From assembly GCA_017381365.1 (NCBI GenBank), contig JAFOCI010000026.1, positions 1 to 43,895 on the forward strand: a DNA stretch of 43,895 bases, given 5' to 3'. The stretch is from Treponema sp. Lineage in GTDB: Bacteria > Spirochaetota > Spirochaetia > Treponematales > Treponemataceae. Every line of letters starts with the position of its first letter. Position 1 is the first letter of the stretch. The position numbers were made by a program, and so were the translations under genes. Under the pieces are notes generated by a model. The model did no database searches and was not told the DNA's origin. It worked only from the letters and a program-made list of their open reading frames with translations. Below, piece after piece: positions 26,128-33,701 of the stretch.

Positions 26128-26808
26128 ATGAAATTTCTTGTAATTACAGATATTCACGGAAATGTAGAGTCGCTTGATAAGCTTGATGATGAATTCAAAA
26201 ATTGTGATGCAGTTCTTTTCGCAGGGGACTTTTGCGAATGTTTTAAGACAGAAACTTCCAAACCTGTTCTTGATGCACTTGTAAAAAAGCATGATGAAAT
26301 TTATGCAGTTCTTGGCAACTGCGATGAACCTGAATTCATTGAAGAGCTTGAAGATGCCGGAATCAATGCTGAAAGAGTTTTGAACTATACAGATGGTATT
26401 GCAATCGTAGGTTCTGGCGGTGGAAGCAAATTTACTGGAAAAACTCCAAACGAAAGGGAAGAGGATGACTTAATCGCAGATTTTGACATTCTTAATCAGG
26501 AAGAATTTCAGGGTGATTATTCAAATCTTATCATAATCAGTCATAATCCTCCAAAAGCAGAAAAGGTTGATTCATTTGCGCCAGGAATGCATGCTGGCTC
26601 GGAAAAATTCCGTGAACTTATTGATGAAAAAAAACCGCTTGCTGTAGTAACTGGTCATATTCATGAAGGTGCAGCAATAGAAAAAATTGGCGAAACTACA
26701 GTAATCAATGCAGGTAGTCTGGGTGAGAACGGAAGTTACGGTATTCTTGAAGTTGAAAAGACAGAAGGAAAATGGTCTGTAAAGAACTGCCAGATTAAAA
26801 AACTGTAA
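26128..26808 (+). CDS. Metallophosphoesterase (calcineurin-like)
   Basis: A small binuclear-metal phosphoesterase of the YfcE/MJ0936 type. Metal ligands are visible: D8 and H10 (TDIHGN), D34 (AGDF), N64 (GNCDEP), the histidine in ISHNPP, and both histidines of VTGHIHEG. The length of 226 suits a stand-alone domain. GGAGG lies upstream of its ATG and it begins 2 bp after hisC, so the two form an operon. The substrate is unknown; a histidinol-phosphate phosphatase role is tempting given the neighbour, but that activity belongs to other families and is only a guess. Confidence 0.85.
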   Translation: MKFLVITDIHGNVESLDKLDDEFKNCDAVLFAGDFCECFKTETSKPVLDALVKKHDEIYAVLGNCDEPEFIEELEDAGINAERVLNYTDGIAIVGSGGGSKFTGKTPNEREEDDLIADFDILNQEEFQGDYSNLIIISHNPPKAEKVDSFAPGMHAGSEKFRELIDEKKPLAVVTGHIHEGAAIEKIGETTVINAGSLGENGSYGILEVEKTEGKWSVKNCQIKKL

Positions 26809-26828
26809 TTTTGAACATTAATAAAACT

Positions 26829-27788
26829 CTAGCGGGACTGAACCACACGGAATCCCATGTAGTTGTAGCACTCGTTAGGGTCAAAACTGTAGCGGTCACC
26901 AGTGTAGTCAAATACAGTGTATGGAGACCAGCTGCCGCCGCGACTTATTCGCTTGCTTCCGTACTCTGGTCCGGAAGCAATTTTATTTTCTTCCTGTTTT
27001 TCATAATTTGCATACCAGTCCCAGCAATATTCAAGAAGATTTCCAGTCATGTCAAATATTCCAGCGGCATTGCTGTAGCCAGTTCCAGGAAGTATTGAAT
27101 TATTTTCGTTAAACACAGTGCCTGTTGTTCCTGCTTTATGAGAACGATCTGTATATTCACTTGTCCAGGCAAACAGAGACTTATTGCTGTTTTCTTTTAA
27201 ATCTGAATAAGATATTGAATCACCAGGAACGATAACATTGTTTTTTTTATTTTCTCTGTCTGGATGCCACCTTGCGGCCAGTTCCCATTCAGCTTCTGTT
27301 GGAAGTCTATATCCATCACAGAAAAAATTACATTCTGATAAATCGCACATGGCAGTATTAGTAGAATCTCTTATAATCTGATTTTTGTATGTATAACAAG
27401 GCGTTAAACCTGAAATTTCGCTGTATGCATTGCACCAGACGATTGCATCATACCAGTTTATCATTGTAACAGGCTGACCATAATTTTCTTCTATTGGAAA
27501 GTAACCTCGTTTTCCTTCTGAACCTTCCTGCCCGGGGTTTTGAAATATATAACCTGCTTTTTCAGCTTTGTTAAGAATTTCAAACCAAAGTGCATAAATA
27601 GTTTCATATTTTGCAATGGAAAATTCGTTTACTGTGCGTTCTGATGTGTATGATTGTGCGCCCTGTCCAATAATATAATCAGATTTAGGAATGATAACCA
27701 TTTCTTGAGGGTCAAATTTTCCTTCTGATATGGCTGTAAACGAGAAGATAAAAAGAAGAGTTGCAATTATAAAACAAGATTTTTTCAT
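26829..27788 (-). CDS. FGE-sulfatase-fold exported protein (SUMF1 family)
   Basis: An exported protein of the formylglycine-generating-enzyme fold. The start at 27788 gives a signal peptide (MKKSCFIIATLLFIFSFTAIS). An ATG at 27806 overlaps the corA stop and would add six residues, so coupling is possible. Family landmarks are FSIAKYETIYALWF, PVTMINWYDAIVWCNAYSE, RLPTEAEWELAARW, DMTGNLLEYCWDWYA and the C-terminal SRGGSWSPY and YMGFRVV. The catalytic cysteine pair of true FGE near RGGSW is not seen, so it probably binds a ligand or partner rather than oxidising sulfatase cysteines. Spirochaetes often carry several such proteins. Confidence 0.85.
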   Translation of the reverse strand: MKKSCFIIATLLFIFSFTAISEGKFDPQEMVIIPKSDYIIGQGAQSYTSERTVNEFSIAKYETIYALWFEILNKAEKAGYIFQNPGQEGSEGKRGYFPIEENYGQPVTMINWYDAIVWCNAYSEISGLTPCYTYKNQIIRDSTNTAMCDLSECNFFCDGYRLPTEAEWELAARWHPDRENKKNNVIVPGDSISYSDLKENSNKSLFAWTSEYTDRSHKAGTTGTVFNENNSILPGTGYSNAAGIFDMTGNLLEYCWDWYANYEKQEENKIASGPEYGSKRISRGGSWSPYTVFDYTGDRYSFDPNECYNYMGFRVVQSR

Positions 27789-27802
27789 ACAATACCATTT
27801 TA

Positions 27803-28846
27803 TCATTCACTTAACGCAGCTTCAATGGATTTCATACGTTTTGCATTTTTTCGTTCTTTGCGTTTTAATGTAACGATTTTTTTACGTTTATCAGTGCGTG
27901 GATATTTCTTTTCGTAAAGCCCGAGAATAAAATGTGTTGCAAGTACAGAAAGAAGACAGATTCCGCTGATTATCCAGCAGGAAATAGCACCATATTTTAC
28001 CAGCGGCAAATCCACGTTCATTCCGTACCAGCTTGTGATAAAAGTCGGCACCATCATAATGATGTTCAGGATAGAAAGTCGCTTCATGTACATGTTAAGG
28101 TTGTTGTTGATTACAGAGTCAAAGGCATCCATAACACCTACAAGGACATTCCTGTATGTGTCGGCCATTTCAATAGCCTGATGGTTATCAATTTCAACGT
28201 CATCAAGCCAGTCAATATCATCATAGTCAAGTTTTATAAGTTTTGTTTTTCTGAATTTTTCCAGAAGAAGCTGGTTTGCCTTAAGGGAAGTAGTGAAATA
28301 CACCAGGGATTTTTCCAATCCAAGCAACTGAAGAATTTCATTGTTGTCGATAGAAAGAGACATTTCGTTTTGAATTGCAGTTGAACGTCTGTTAATTTCT
28401 TTTAGGTAACGCAGATAATTAAAATCTGCACGGCTTAAAATTCGCATTATGAATGCAGGAAAGTCGGATAGGGTTACGCCTTTAATTCGTCCAGTTGTAA
28501 AATCCCTAAGAACTTCGCAGTCTGTCCAGCAGATTGTAATTATGAAATTATCTTTTATGACAATGCCAAGCGGGCAGGTTAAATATTGTGGATCTGCAGA
28601 AGGGTCGTAAATAGGCAGTCGCACAATAGTAACCAGGTATTCATCTGCATCTTCCAATCGTGACTGTTCATCTGGGTCAAGGATATCCAGAATATGTTCT
28701 GGATCAATTTTATATTCATTTTGAAGAGTTTCAACATCATCTCGAGTTACAACCCGTGCATCAATCCACGTTCTTTTAGATGTATCAAGTTCCTCTTCCT
28801 TTAATTTTTTGAATTTTCCGTCTTCCTGCTGCCAGTAAGTAATCAT
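27803..28846 (-). CDS. CorA-family divalent cation transporter
   Basis: A pentameric inner-membrane channel for magnesium or related divalent cations. A cytoplasmic alpha/beta domain (1-150) leads through a long helix (150-250) to two C-terminal membrane helices. The signature YGMN ends the first of these (WYGMNVDLP; GMN at 275-277), and the second is near 288-312. The basic tail KKIVTLKRKERKNAKR is cytoplasmic. The length of 347 is normal. GAAGGT precedes the ATG. The FGE-fold gene starts at its stop (ATGA-type overlap). The magnesium preference is assumed from the family, not shown. Confidence 0.9.
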   Translation of the reverse strand: MITYWQQEDGKFKKLKEEELDTSKRTWIDARVVTRDDVETLQNEYKIDPEHILDILDPDEQSRLEDADEYLVTIVRLPIYDPSADPQYLTCPLGIVIKDNFIITICWTDCEVLRDFTTGRIKGVTLSDFPAFIMRILSRADFNYLRYLKEINRRSTAIQNEMSLSIDNNEILQLLGLEKSLVYFTTSLKANQLLLEKFRKTKLIKLDYDDIDWLDDVEIDNHQAIEMADTYRNVLVGVMDAFDSVINNNLNMYMKRLSILNIIMMVPTFITSWYGMNVDLPLVKYGAISCWIISGICLLSVLATHFILGLYEKKYPRTDKRKKIVTLKRKERKNAKRMKSIEAALSE

Positions 28847-28862
28847 TCTGTTACCTTCTATA

Positions 28863-29011
28863 AATAAGATTAGCTGCAGGAAATAAGATTAGATATGACT
28901 GTTTTCCTGCAGAGGCTGTGCTATATGCATTTTGGAGTGATAATAGGAACTGGGATTACTTCCACTATCCATAAAAAGCCTCCTGGGGAAAAAGAATTAG
29001 ACGTCTTCTGA
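28863..29011 (+). other. Intergenic region with inverted repeat and possible 28-codon ORF
   Basis: In the 293-bp gap between corA and the lipoprotein gene, CTGCAGGAAA (28874-28883) and TTTCCTGCAG (28903-28912) are perfect inverted arms, and AATAAGATTAG is repeated at 28863-28873 and 28882-28892. An ATG at 28925 opens 28 codons to TGA at 29009-29011, with AGAGG 9 nt upstream. The peptide begins MHFGVIIGTG and is not recognised. The rest of the gap (29012-29139) is AT-rich with nothing clear. The ORF may be chance. Confidence 0.3.
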
Positions 29012-29139
29012 CACATCAGATACTAGCATAAAAATGTAATTTTATAAAGTCTAGCATAAAAATTAATTTATTTATTGAATTTTCAAAAAAAATTACCAAA
29101 ACATTACATTTTTTTATATTTAAAACCTAATAAATATAT

Positions 29140-29559
29140 ATGAAAAAATATGCTTATTTGATTTTATTTATTATTTTTATACAAACAGGTTGTGTTTCGT
29201 TAAAAAAAAATGAAACTCCCTGCACTCTTACAGGAGAGATGACAGAAAATGTTTCTGGTAATGGCTGGAGTTATTACTTAAACTTTACTAATAATTCGCC
29301 AAAAACTGTTAAAAAAGCCAGTTTTGTTTTGAGTGTATATAATGAAGATGGAGAACCAGCTTTTGAAAATGATTGGATTGAATTTTATGTTGAAAGGATT
29401 GTAGAAGCAGGAGAAACAATTGATTTTTCATATTCACTTGATGAATATTTTGAAGAAATGCCGGAATATGCATATATGACTGATTATTTTTATGCTACCA
29501 GAATAGAGTATACAGATGGTTCTGTATTTGAAGATCCTTTTGGGCGTTATGCAGAATAA
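29140..29559 (+). CDS. Small putative lipoprotein
   Basis: A 139-residue predicted lipoprotein. The signal (MKKYAYLILFIIFIQTGC) ends in the lipobox QTGC, with Cys at residue 18. The mature part has beta strands such as WSYYLNFTNNSPKTVKKASF and FEEMPEYAYMTDYFYATRIEY, resembling small immunoglobulin-like (FxLYD-type) domains, though I cannot assign a family. No Shine-Dalgarno is seen; the upstream DNA is very AT-rich. It stands alone on the plus strand between two minus-strand operons and is followed at once by the inverted-repeat element copy 2. Confidence 0.65.
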   Translation: MKKYAYLILFIIFIQTGCVSLKKNETPCTLTGEMTENVSGNGWSYYLNFTNNSPKTVKKASFVLSVYNEDGEPAFENDWIEFYVERIVEAGETIDFSYSLDEYFEEMPEYAYMTDYFYATRIEYTDGSVFEDPFGRYAE

Positions 29560-29565
29560 AAAACG

Positions 29566-29684
29566 GGGGCTGTCCCATAAGTAATGAGTGTAGCGCTCAT
29601 TGAGCTCGTCGAAATGACTGCTACACTAAATGTGGTGGTTTCGATAAACTCAACCACCGTAATGCAAACTTATTGGACAGCCCC
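29566..29684. repeat. Terminal-inverted-repeat (MITE-like) element, copy 2
   Basis: A 119-bp copy bounded by GGGGCTGTCC and GGACAGCCCC. The ends pair over 17 bp with one mismatch (GTCCCATAAGT with ACTTATTGGAC). The inner hairpins are GTGTAGC/GCTACAC and GGTGGTT/AACCACC. It lies 6 bp after the lipoprotein stop, in the convergent gap before the carboxyltransferase, and is the reverse of copy 1. No ORF. Confidence 0.8.
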
Positions 29685-29691
29685 AATCTTT

Positions 29692-29715
29692 TTATAATGG
29701 AATGTTTCCATGCCT
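29692..29715 (-). pseudogene. Eight-codon duplicate of the carboxyltransferase 3' end
   Basis: Read on the minus strand, these bases spell RHGNIPL and a TAA stop. The live gene ends KHGNIPL-stop 113 bp away. The two copies differ at three positions over about 21 bp. RHGNIPL is the usual C-terminus in this family, so this may be the relic of an older gene end or of a second gene copy. Confidence 0.5.
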
Positions 29716-29717
29716 GG

Positions 29718-29799
29718 AATCTGAAAATTACGTCCTGTAATTTTCAGATTCTTGCGAACTTTGTTCGCAGGGGCATTTCTGCAACATCCTGTTGCAGAA
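29718..29799. repeat. Tandem array of three perfect hairpins
   Basis: Hairpin 1: 29718-29731 with 29737-29750 (14 bp, 5-nt loop). Hairpin 2: GCGAAC with GTTCGC (29754-29768, 3-nt loop). Hairpin 3: TTCTGCAACA with TGTTGCAGAA (29777-29799, 3-nt loop), followed on the plus strand by GTTTTT. The array is flanked by the duplicated carboxyltransferase 3' end. Hairpin 3 may also act as a plus-strand terminator. Confidence 0.7.
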
Positions 29800-29804
29800 T
29801 GTTT

Positions 29805-31295
29805 TTACAGTGGAATATTTCCATGCTTTTTTAATGGGTTATCCATTGCGCGTTTTGTTGCGAGGAAATCAAGGCTGTTGGCAATGTATTTGCGTGTATC
29901 AGCAGCTTTGATTACTTCGCTAACGTAACCACGTTTTGCAGCGATAGTTGGAGTCATGATTTCGTTTTCATACTGAGCTTTCTTTTCTGCAACGTATTCT
30001 GCTTTTGAAGGATCCTTCATTTCTTTTGCATATAAGATACCAACTGCACCGTCAGCACCCATAACTGCGATTTCTGAACCTTCCCAAGCGTATACAAAAT
30101 CAGCTCCAATGTGTTTTGAACACATTGCGATGTAAGCACCACCGTAAGCTTTGCGTGTAATTACTGTTACTTTTGGAACTGTTGATTCTGAGTAAGCGTA
30201 AATTACTTTTGCACCGTGACGGATGATACCTTTCTGCTCTTCCTGTGGACCAGGAATAAACCCTGGAACGTCTACGAAAGTTACCAGTGGAATATTGTAA
30301 GCGTCGCAATAGCGTACGTGACGGGCAATCTTATCAGAAGCATCACAGTCAAGAACACCACCCATTCCTTTTGGATTGTTTGCGATGATACCAACTGATT
30401 TTCCTTCGATTTTAGCAAAACCGATTACACAGTTTACTGCAAATTCTTCTGAAACTACAAAGAAAGAATCGTCGTCTGTAACATCGTTGATGATGTCGCG
30501 GATATCATAGCCCTGACGGCTGTTTTCTGGCAAAACTTTTTCAATGTGCTTTGCTTTTTTGTGTTCATCAAACTTGAATTTTGCAGCCTGAACAAGTTCG
30601 TCACCATAATAGTGAGGAATGTAGTCAAGAAGTTTGCGAACTTTGTTGAAACAGTCTGGTTCGCCAATGCAGCGGAACTGTGCAACTCCAGATTTTTTTG
30701 AGTGGATTGATGCACCACCAAGATCTTCTGCTGTGATGTCCATAAACATTACAGATTTTACTACTTTTGGACCTGTAATGAAGAGCTGAGAAATCTGGTC
30801 AACAGCAAAAATAAAATCTGTGATTCCTGGTGAATATACTGCACCGCCGGCACAAGGACCTGCGATGATAGAAATCTGTGGAACTGAACCAGAAGCGCGG
30901 ACGTTCTGATAGAAGAGGTCACCGTAGCCGCAAAGTGCGTCTACACCTTCCTGAATGCGGGCTCCACCCGAATCGTTAATTCCGATTACCGGGCAGCGTG
31001 CTTCAATTGCTTTATCGATGAGTTCAGCGATCTTTTTACCATGCATAAGCCCTAAAGATCCACCCTGAACTGTAAAGTCCTGAGCATATACGGCTACTTT
31101 TCGTCCGTTGATTTTTCCGAAACCAGTAATTACGCCATCATATGGAATATCTTTTTTTTCCATTCCAAAGCTTGTACAGTTGTGACGAACTCCAGAATAG
31201 ATTTCTACGAATGTGCCTTTATCACAAAGATGTTCAATTCGTTCAATTGCGTGAAATTTGCCTTTTTCATGTTGTTTTTCAACATTGTATGCCAT
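29805..31295 (-). CDS. mmdA: Biotin-dependent carboxyltransferase / methylmalonyl-CoA decarboxylase alpha subunit
   Basis: An acyl-CoA carboxyltransferase of the PccB/MmdA type that moves a carboxyl group between an acyl-CoA (probably methylmalonyl-CoA) and carrier biotin. Crotonase-like halves are seen, with oxyanion-hole motifs GPCAGGAVYSPG (about 147-158) and RKAYGGAYIAM (about 384-394), plus NDSGGARIQEGV (108-119). The length of about 496 is slightly short for the family norm of 505-520. GGAGGT precedes the ATG, and a TTGACA-17-TATTAT promoter drives it. There is no biotin carrier or carboxylase gene beside it; the carrier could be OadA, 8 kb away. Propionyl-CoA carboxylase beta is the main alternative. 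Confidence 0.82.
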   Translation of the reverse strand: MAYNVEKQHEKGKFHAIERIEHLCDKGTFVEIYSGVRHNCTSFGMEKKDIPYDGVITGFGKINGRKVAVYAQDFTVQGGSLGLMHGKKIAELIDKAIEARCPVIGINDSGGARIQEGVDALCGYGDLFYQNVRASGSVPQISIIAGPCAGGAVYSPGITDFIFAVDQISQLFITGPKVVKSVMFMDITAEDLGGASIHSKKSGVAQFRCIGEPDCFNKVRKLLDYIPHYYGDELVQAAKFKFDEHKKAKHIEKVLPENSRQGYDIRDIINDVTDDDSFFVVSEEFAVNCVIGFAKIEGKSVGIIANNPKGMGGVLDCDASDKIARHVRYCDAYNIPLVTFVDVPGFIPGPQEEQKGIIRHGAKVIYAYSESTVPKVTVITRKAYGGAYIAMCSKHIGADFVYAWEGSEIAVMGADGAVGILYAKEMKDPSKAEYVAEKKAQYENEIMTPTIAAKRGYVSEVIKAADTRKYIANSLDFLATKRAMDNPLKKHGNIPL

Positions 31296-31329
31296 TTATA
31301 TGACCTCCATCGATTTTCACTATGATTGA

Positions 31330-31358
31330 ATAATATAAAATGCAATATTAAGTGTCAA
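31330..31358 (-). promoter_or_regulatory. Carboxyltransferase promoter
   Basis: On the minus strand: a perfect -35 TTGACA (31353-31358), 17-nt spacer, -10 TATTAT (31330-31335). Just upstream, TGACA (31359-31363) and TGTCA (31377-31381) form an inverted repeat that could be an activator or repressor site. The leader is about 30 nt, with a good Shine-Dalgarno. Confidence 0.7.
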
Positions 31359-31394
31359 TGACATTTTTTGCATTTTTGTCAAAATAAAGTGATT

Positions 31395-33002
31395 TTAATA
31401 TCCGATTGCATCAAGGCGTGCTTTTTCGATTTTCATGGATTCTGTGGTGGGAACCCATGGATATTTTGTTCGCAATGAATCTATGGCAAGAATTTCGTTG
31501 TGGTCAAAATCCTTTAAGGCTTGTTTGTAATCCAGACTGAATGGAAGAGGTGAATCAGCTTCTGTCGTAAAGTTCTGTTCCAGTTCAGTAATCTGCCAGC
31601 GGTCTTTTCTGTAGTTAAGCTTTACAAGAGTTGTGCATTCTTCAATAGTAAGCATGTTGTCTACTGTGTGAACCAGGTAGAAATGGACTGTATGCTCTTC
31701 TTCTGGAGAAAGTTCAATTGCCCTTCCATCTTTTGCTCTTGTTATTCTATGCTTATGATTTTTTCTTGTTGGAGCTTTTTCCGTAAGGGTAGAAGGAATT
31801 CCGTCAATCGTAAAATTGGTGAGACCAAAAATAAAATGGGAATAGGAACGTGTTGTATCCGGTTCAAAAAACATCCAGTTTTCAGGAGTAGATAGTCCTG
31901 TTTCAAAGTTGTAGGCACTTTTCATCTGGCTTGCTACATAAATCTGAGGAACTTGTGAAATGTATCTTTGTGCCTGAGGACAATCCTTTGCAGATGCCAG
32001 CATTAAGTCTGTATCCATGTGATGAATGCCAGAATAAAAGATTTTTGTTGTTTCCGCCGAATCAAGTCCGATTACACAAGGCTTTTTTCCGTTTTCATGG
32101 ATGACGTTGGCTGTAAAAATTGCCACAAAGGCAGCGGCGGCAAAACCGACTAAAGACTTCACAAAGTACCTGTCAAAAGCCCGTTGACGTTTTAGTTTTT
32201 TTTGCTGCTTAAGAACTTTGCTTTTTACGTAATTTTCAAACTGTTCAGCAGAAATAGAATTTTTCTGAGAAACGTGATTAAAAAGCTCGTCTTCAAAAAG
32301 CTGTAAAGGAAAAGATGTTTCTGCATTTTTCCCAATGAGACAGGAATTTATGTATTCTGCAAGTTTTTTATTGATTCCGTTTATACTGCAATCTAATGGA
32401 AGAAAATTGCGGTTTGCAAGATTATTTTCAGTTTCTTCCAGATTTTCCTGAACGGGAAAAGGAAGCCGCTTTGTAATTGCATAATATGCATAGTTAGCAA
32501 GTGAAAAGGCAAGTGCTTCTTTTCCGTTTGCAGCACTGTCCCGCCAGCTGTTCTGAATCTGAAAATATTCCTTTTTTCCAAGATTTTTAGCGCATTTTTC
32601 AAAGTTTTTTTCTGGAACAAAAAGGAGTTTTTGATTTTCCTTGTCATAAAGAATTCCCTGAGGTCCGTTACACGGTAAAGAAATATTTTGGGACACTGCG
32701 TTCATGTAAGCCTGGCAGACAGCGAAAAGAAGTGTATCTGTATCCGGGGAATTGGAATAAATTATATCCTCTGCATTTTTGCCTGAAAAACCTTCGCCAC
32801 TAAAATATGCCGTATCATTAATTGTTTTTGTTCCTGTAAATTTCCATGGTTTAAAATCTGAAAAAGTTCCGTCAGTAGATTTTGATACAATATAACCAGT
32901 TTCATTCAGCATCAATGAAAATTTTGTTTTTGCAAAAAGTTCTTCCGATAAACTGGAATTCAAATATATATAATCGTTTTTAATAGAAAGGATGTTTTCC
33001 AT
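31395..33002 (-). CDS. Unknown protein with one membrane segment
   Basis: A 535-residue protein of no family I can name. The N-terminal half (1-265) is soluble; its second part (NYAYYAITKRLPF, then INKKLAEYINSCL) faintly resembles the C-lobe of Ser/Thr kinase-like folds, without catalytic motifs. A basic stretch (KQQKKLKRQRAF) precedes one membrane segment (LVGFAAAAFVAIFTANVI, about 281-298), and a roughly 235-residue region follows, probably extracytoplasmic. The ATG at 33002 is preferred over a TTG at 33038 because that TTG is part of the -35 box. TTGAAC-17-CAAAAT ends 7 nt before the ATG. The topology hints at a sensor, but this is inference. Confidence 0.55.
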   Translation of the reverse strand: MENILSIKNDYIYLNSSLSEELFAKTKFSLMLNETGYIVSKSTDGTFSDFKPWKFTGTKTINDTAYFSGEGFSGKNAEDIIYSNSPDTDTLLFAVCQAYMNAVSQNISLPCNGPQGILYDKENQKLLFVPEKNFEKCAKNLGKKEYFQIQNSWRDSAANGKEALAFSLANYAYYAITKRLPFPVQENLEETENNLANRNFLPLDCSINGINKKLAEYINSCLIGKNAETSFPLQLFEDELFNHVSQKNSISAEQFENYVKSKVLKQQKKLKRQRAFDRYFVKSLVGFAAAAFVAIFTANVIHENGKKPCVIGLDSAETTKIFYSGIHHMDTDLMLASAKDCPQAQRYISQVPQIYVASQMKSAYNFETGLSTPENWMFFEPDTTRSYSHFIFGLTNFTIDGIPSTLTEKAPTRKNHKHRITRAKDGRAIELSPEEEHTVHFYLVHTVDNMLTIEECTTLVKLNYRKDRWQITELEQNFTTEADSPLPFSLDYKQALKDFDHNEILAIDSLRTKYPWVPTTESMKIEKARLDAIGY

Positions 33003-33009
33003 GGATGAT

Positions 33010-33038
33010 ATTTTGATGTGATTTTTGTGAATGTTCAA
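33010..33038 (-). promoter_or_regulatory. Promoter of the membrane-segment gene, leaderless arrangement
   Basis: -35 TTGAAC (33033-33038), 17-nt spacer, weak -10 CAAAAT (33010-33015), then 7 nt to the ATG. Confidence 0.4.
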
Positions 33039-33052
33039 GGCTAAAATTTCTT

Positions 33053-33080
33053 TTGCTATAATTCAAAATGAGATTATAAT
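33053..33080 (+). promoter_or_regulatory. Promoter of the cytidylate-kinase-like gene
   Basis: -35 TTGCTA (33053-33058), 16-nt spacer, perfect -10 TATAAT (33075-33080). A leader of about 27 nt contains the Shine-Dalgarno GGAGG. Confidence 0.55.
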
Positions 33081-33113
33081 TAGTATGACAGGTTTTATTC
33101 ATGGAGGACCACA

Positions 33114-33701
33114 ATGAGTTATAAGATTATTACAATCAGCCGTCAGTTTGCGTGCGGGGGCAGCGAAATCGGTAAAAAACTGGCAGACAGACTGGGAATA
33201 AAGTGTTATGACCGGGAAATAATTTCCAAGGTTGCAGAAGAAAGCGGTCTCTGTGAAAAATTTGTAGAAGAAAAAGGCGAATATGGCAACAGGGTAGCAA
33301 TCGAAAACTTTTTTTCAACCGGCATTTATTATAACGGTCCTTCCATTGAAGACAGTATATGGGCATTACAGCATAAAATCATTACTGAAATTGCAGAAAA
33401 AGAGCCTTGTGTAATTATCGGGCGTTGTGCAGATTATGTTTTAAAGAACAGATCTGATGTATTGAACGTTTTCATTCATGCAGACAAAGCTTATAGAATG
33501 GACAGGCTTCAGAATGAATCAGAAGAAAAAATCGTTGACCCTGAGCGCTACTTAAAAGAAATGGACAAAAAACGTGCAAGCTATGTGCAGTTTTACACTG
33601 ATATCCAGTGGGGTGTAGCAAAAAATTATGACATTACACTGGACAGCAGTGCACTGGGCGTTGATAAGTGCGTGGAAATTCTTTCCGAACTTTATAAATA
33701 A
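33114..33701 (+). CDS. Cytidylate kinase-like family protein
   Basis: A P-loop nucleotide kinase-like protein of the type widespread in anaerobes. The modified P-loop is in SRQFACGGSEIGKKLADRLG (residues 9-28), followed by CYDREIISKVAEESG. The lid and base region shows IIGRCADYVLKNR and NVFIHADKAYRMDRL. The length of 195 is normal. GGAGG precedes the ATG. Its stop codon abuts the stop of the convergent RNB nuclease with no base between. The substrate is unproven, and members differ from true Cmk in the NMP-binding region. Confidence 0.85.
   Translation: MSYKIITISRQFACGGSEIGKKLADRLGIKCYDREIISKVAEESGLCEKFVEEKGEYGNRVAIENFFSTGIYYNGPSIEDSIWALQHKIITEIAEKEPCVIIGRCADYVLKNRSDVLNVFIHADKAYRMDRLQNESEEKIVDPERYLKEMDKKRASYVQFYTDIQWGVAKNYDITLDSSALGVDKCVEILSELYK

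Noticed and set aside
26829..27788. True formylglycine-generating enzyme that activates sulfatases
   Set aside because: The active-site cysteines near RGGSW are missing and no sulfatase gene is nearby; only the fold is supported.
29718..29799. CRISPR-like array
   Set aside because: The three hairpins differ in sequence and length, with no repeated unit, no regular spacers and no cas genes.
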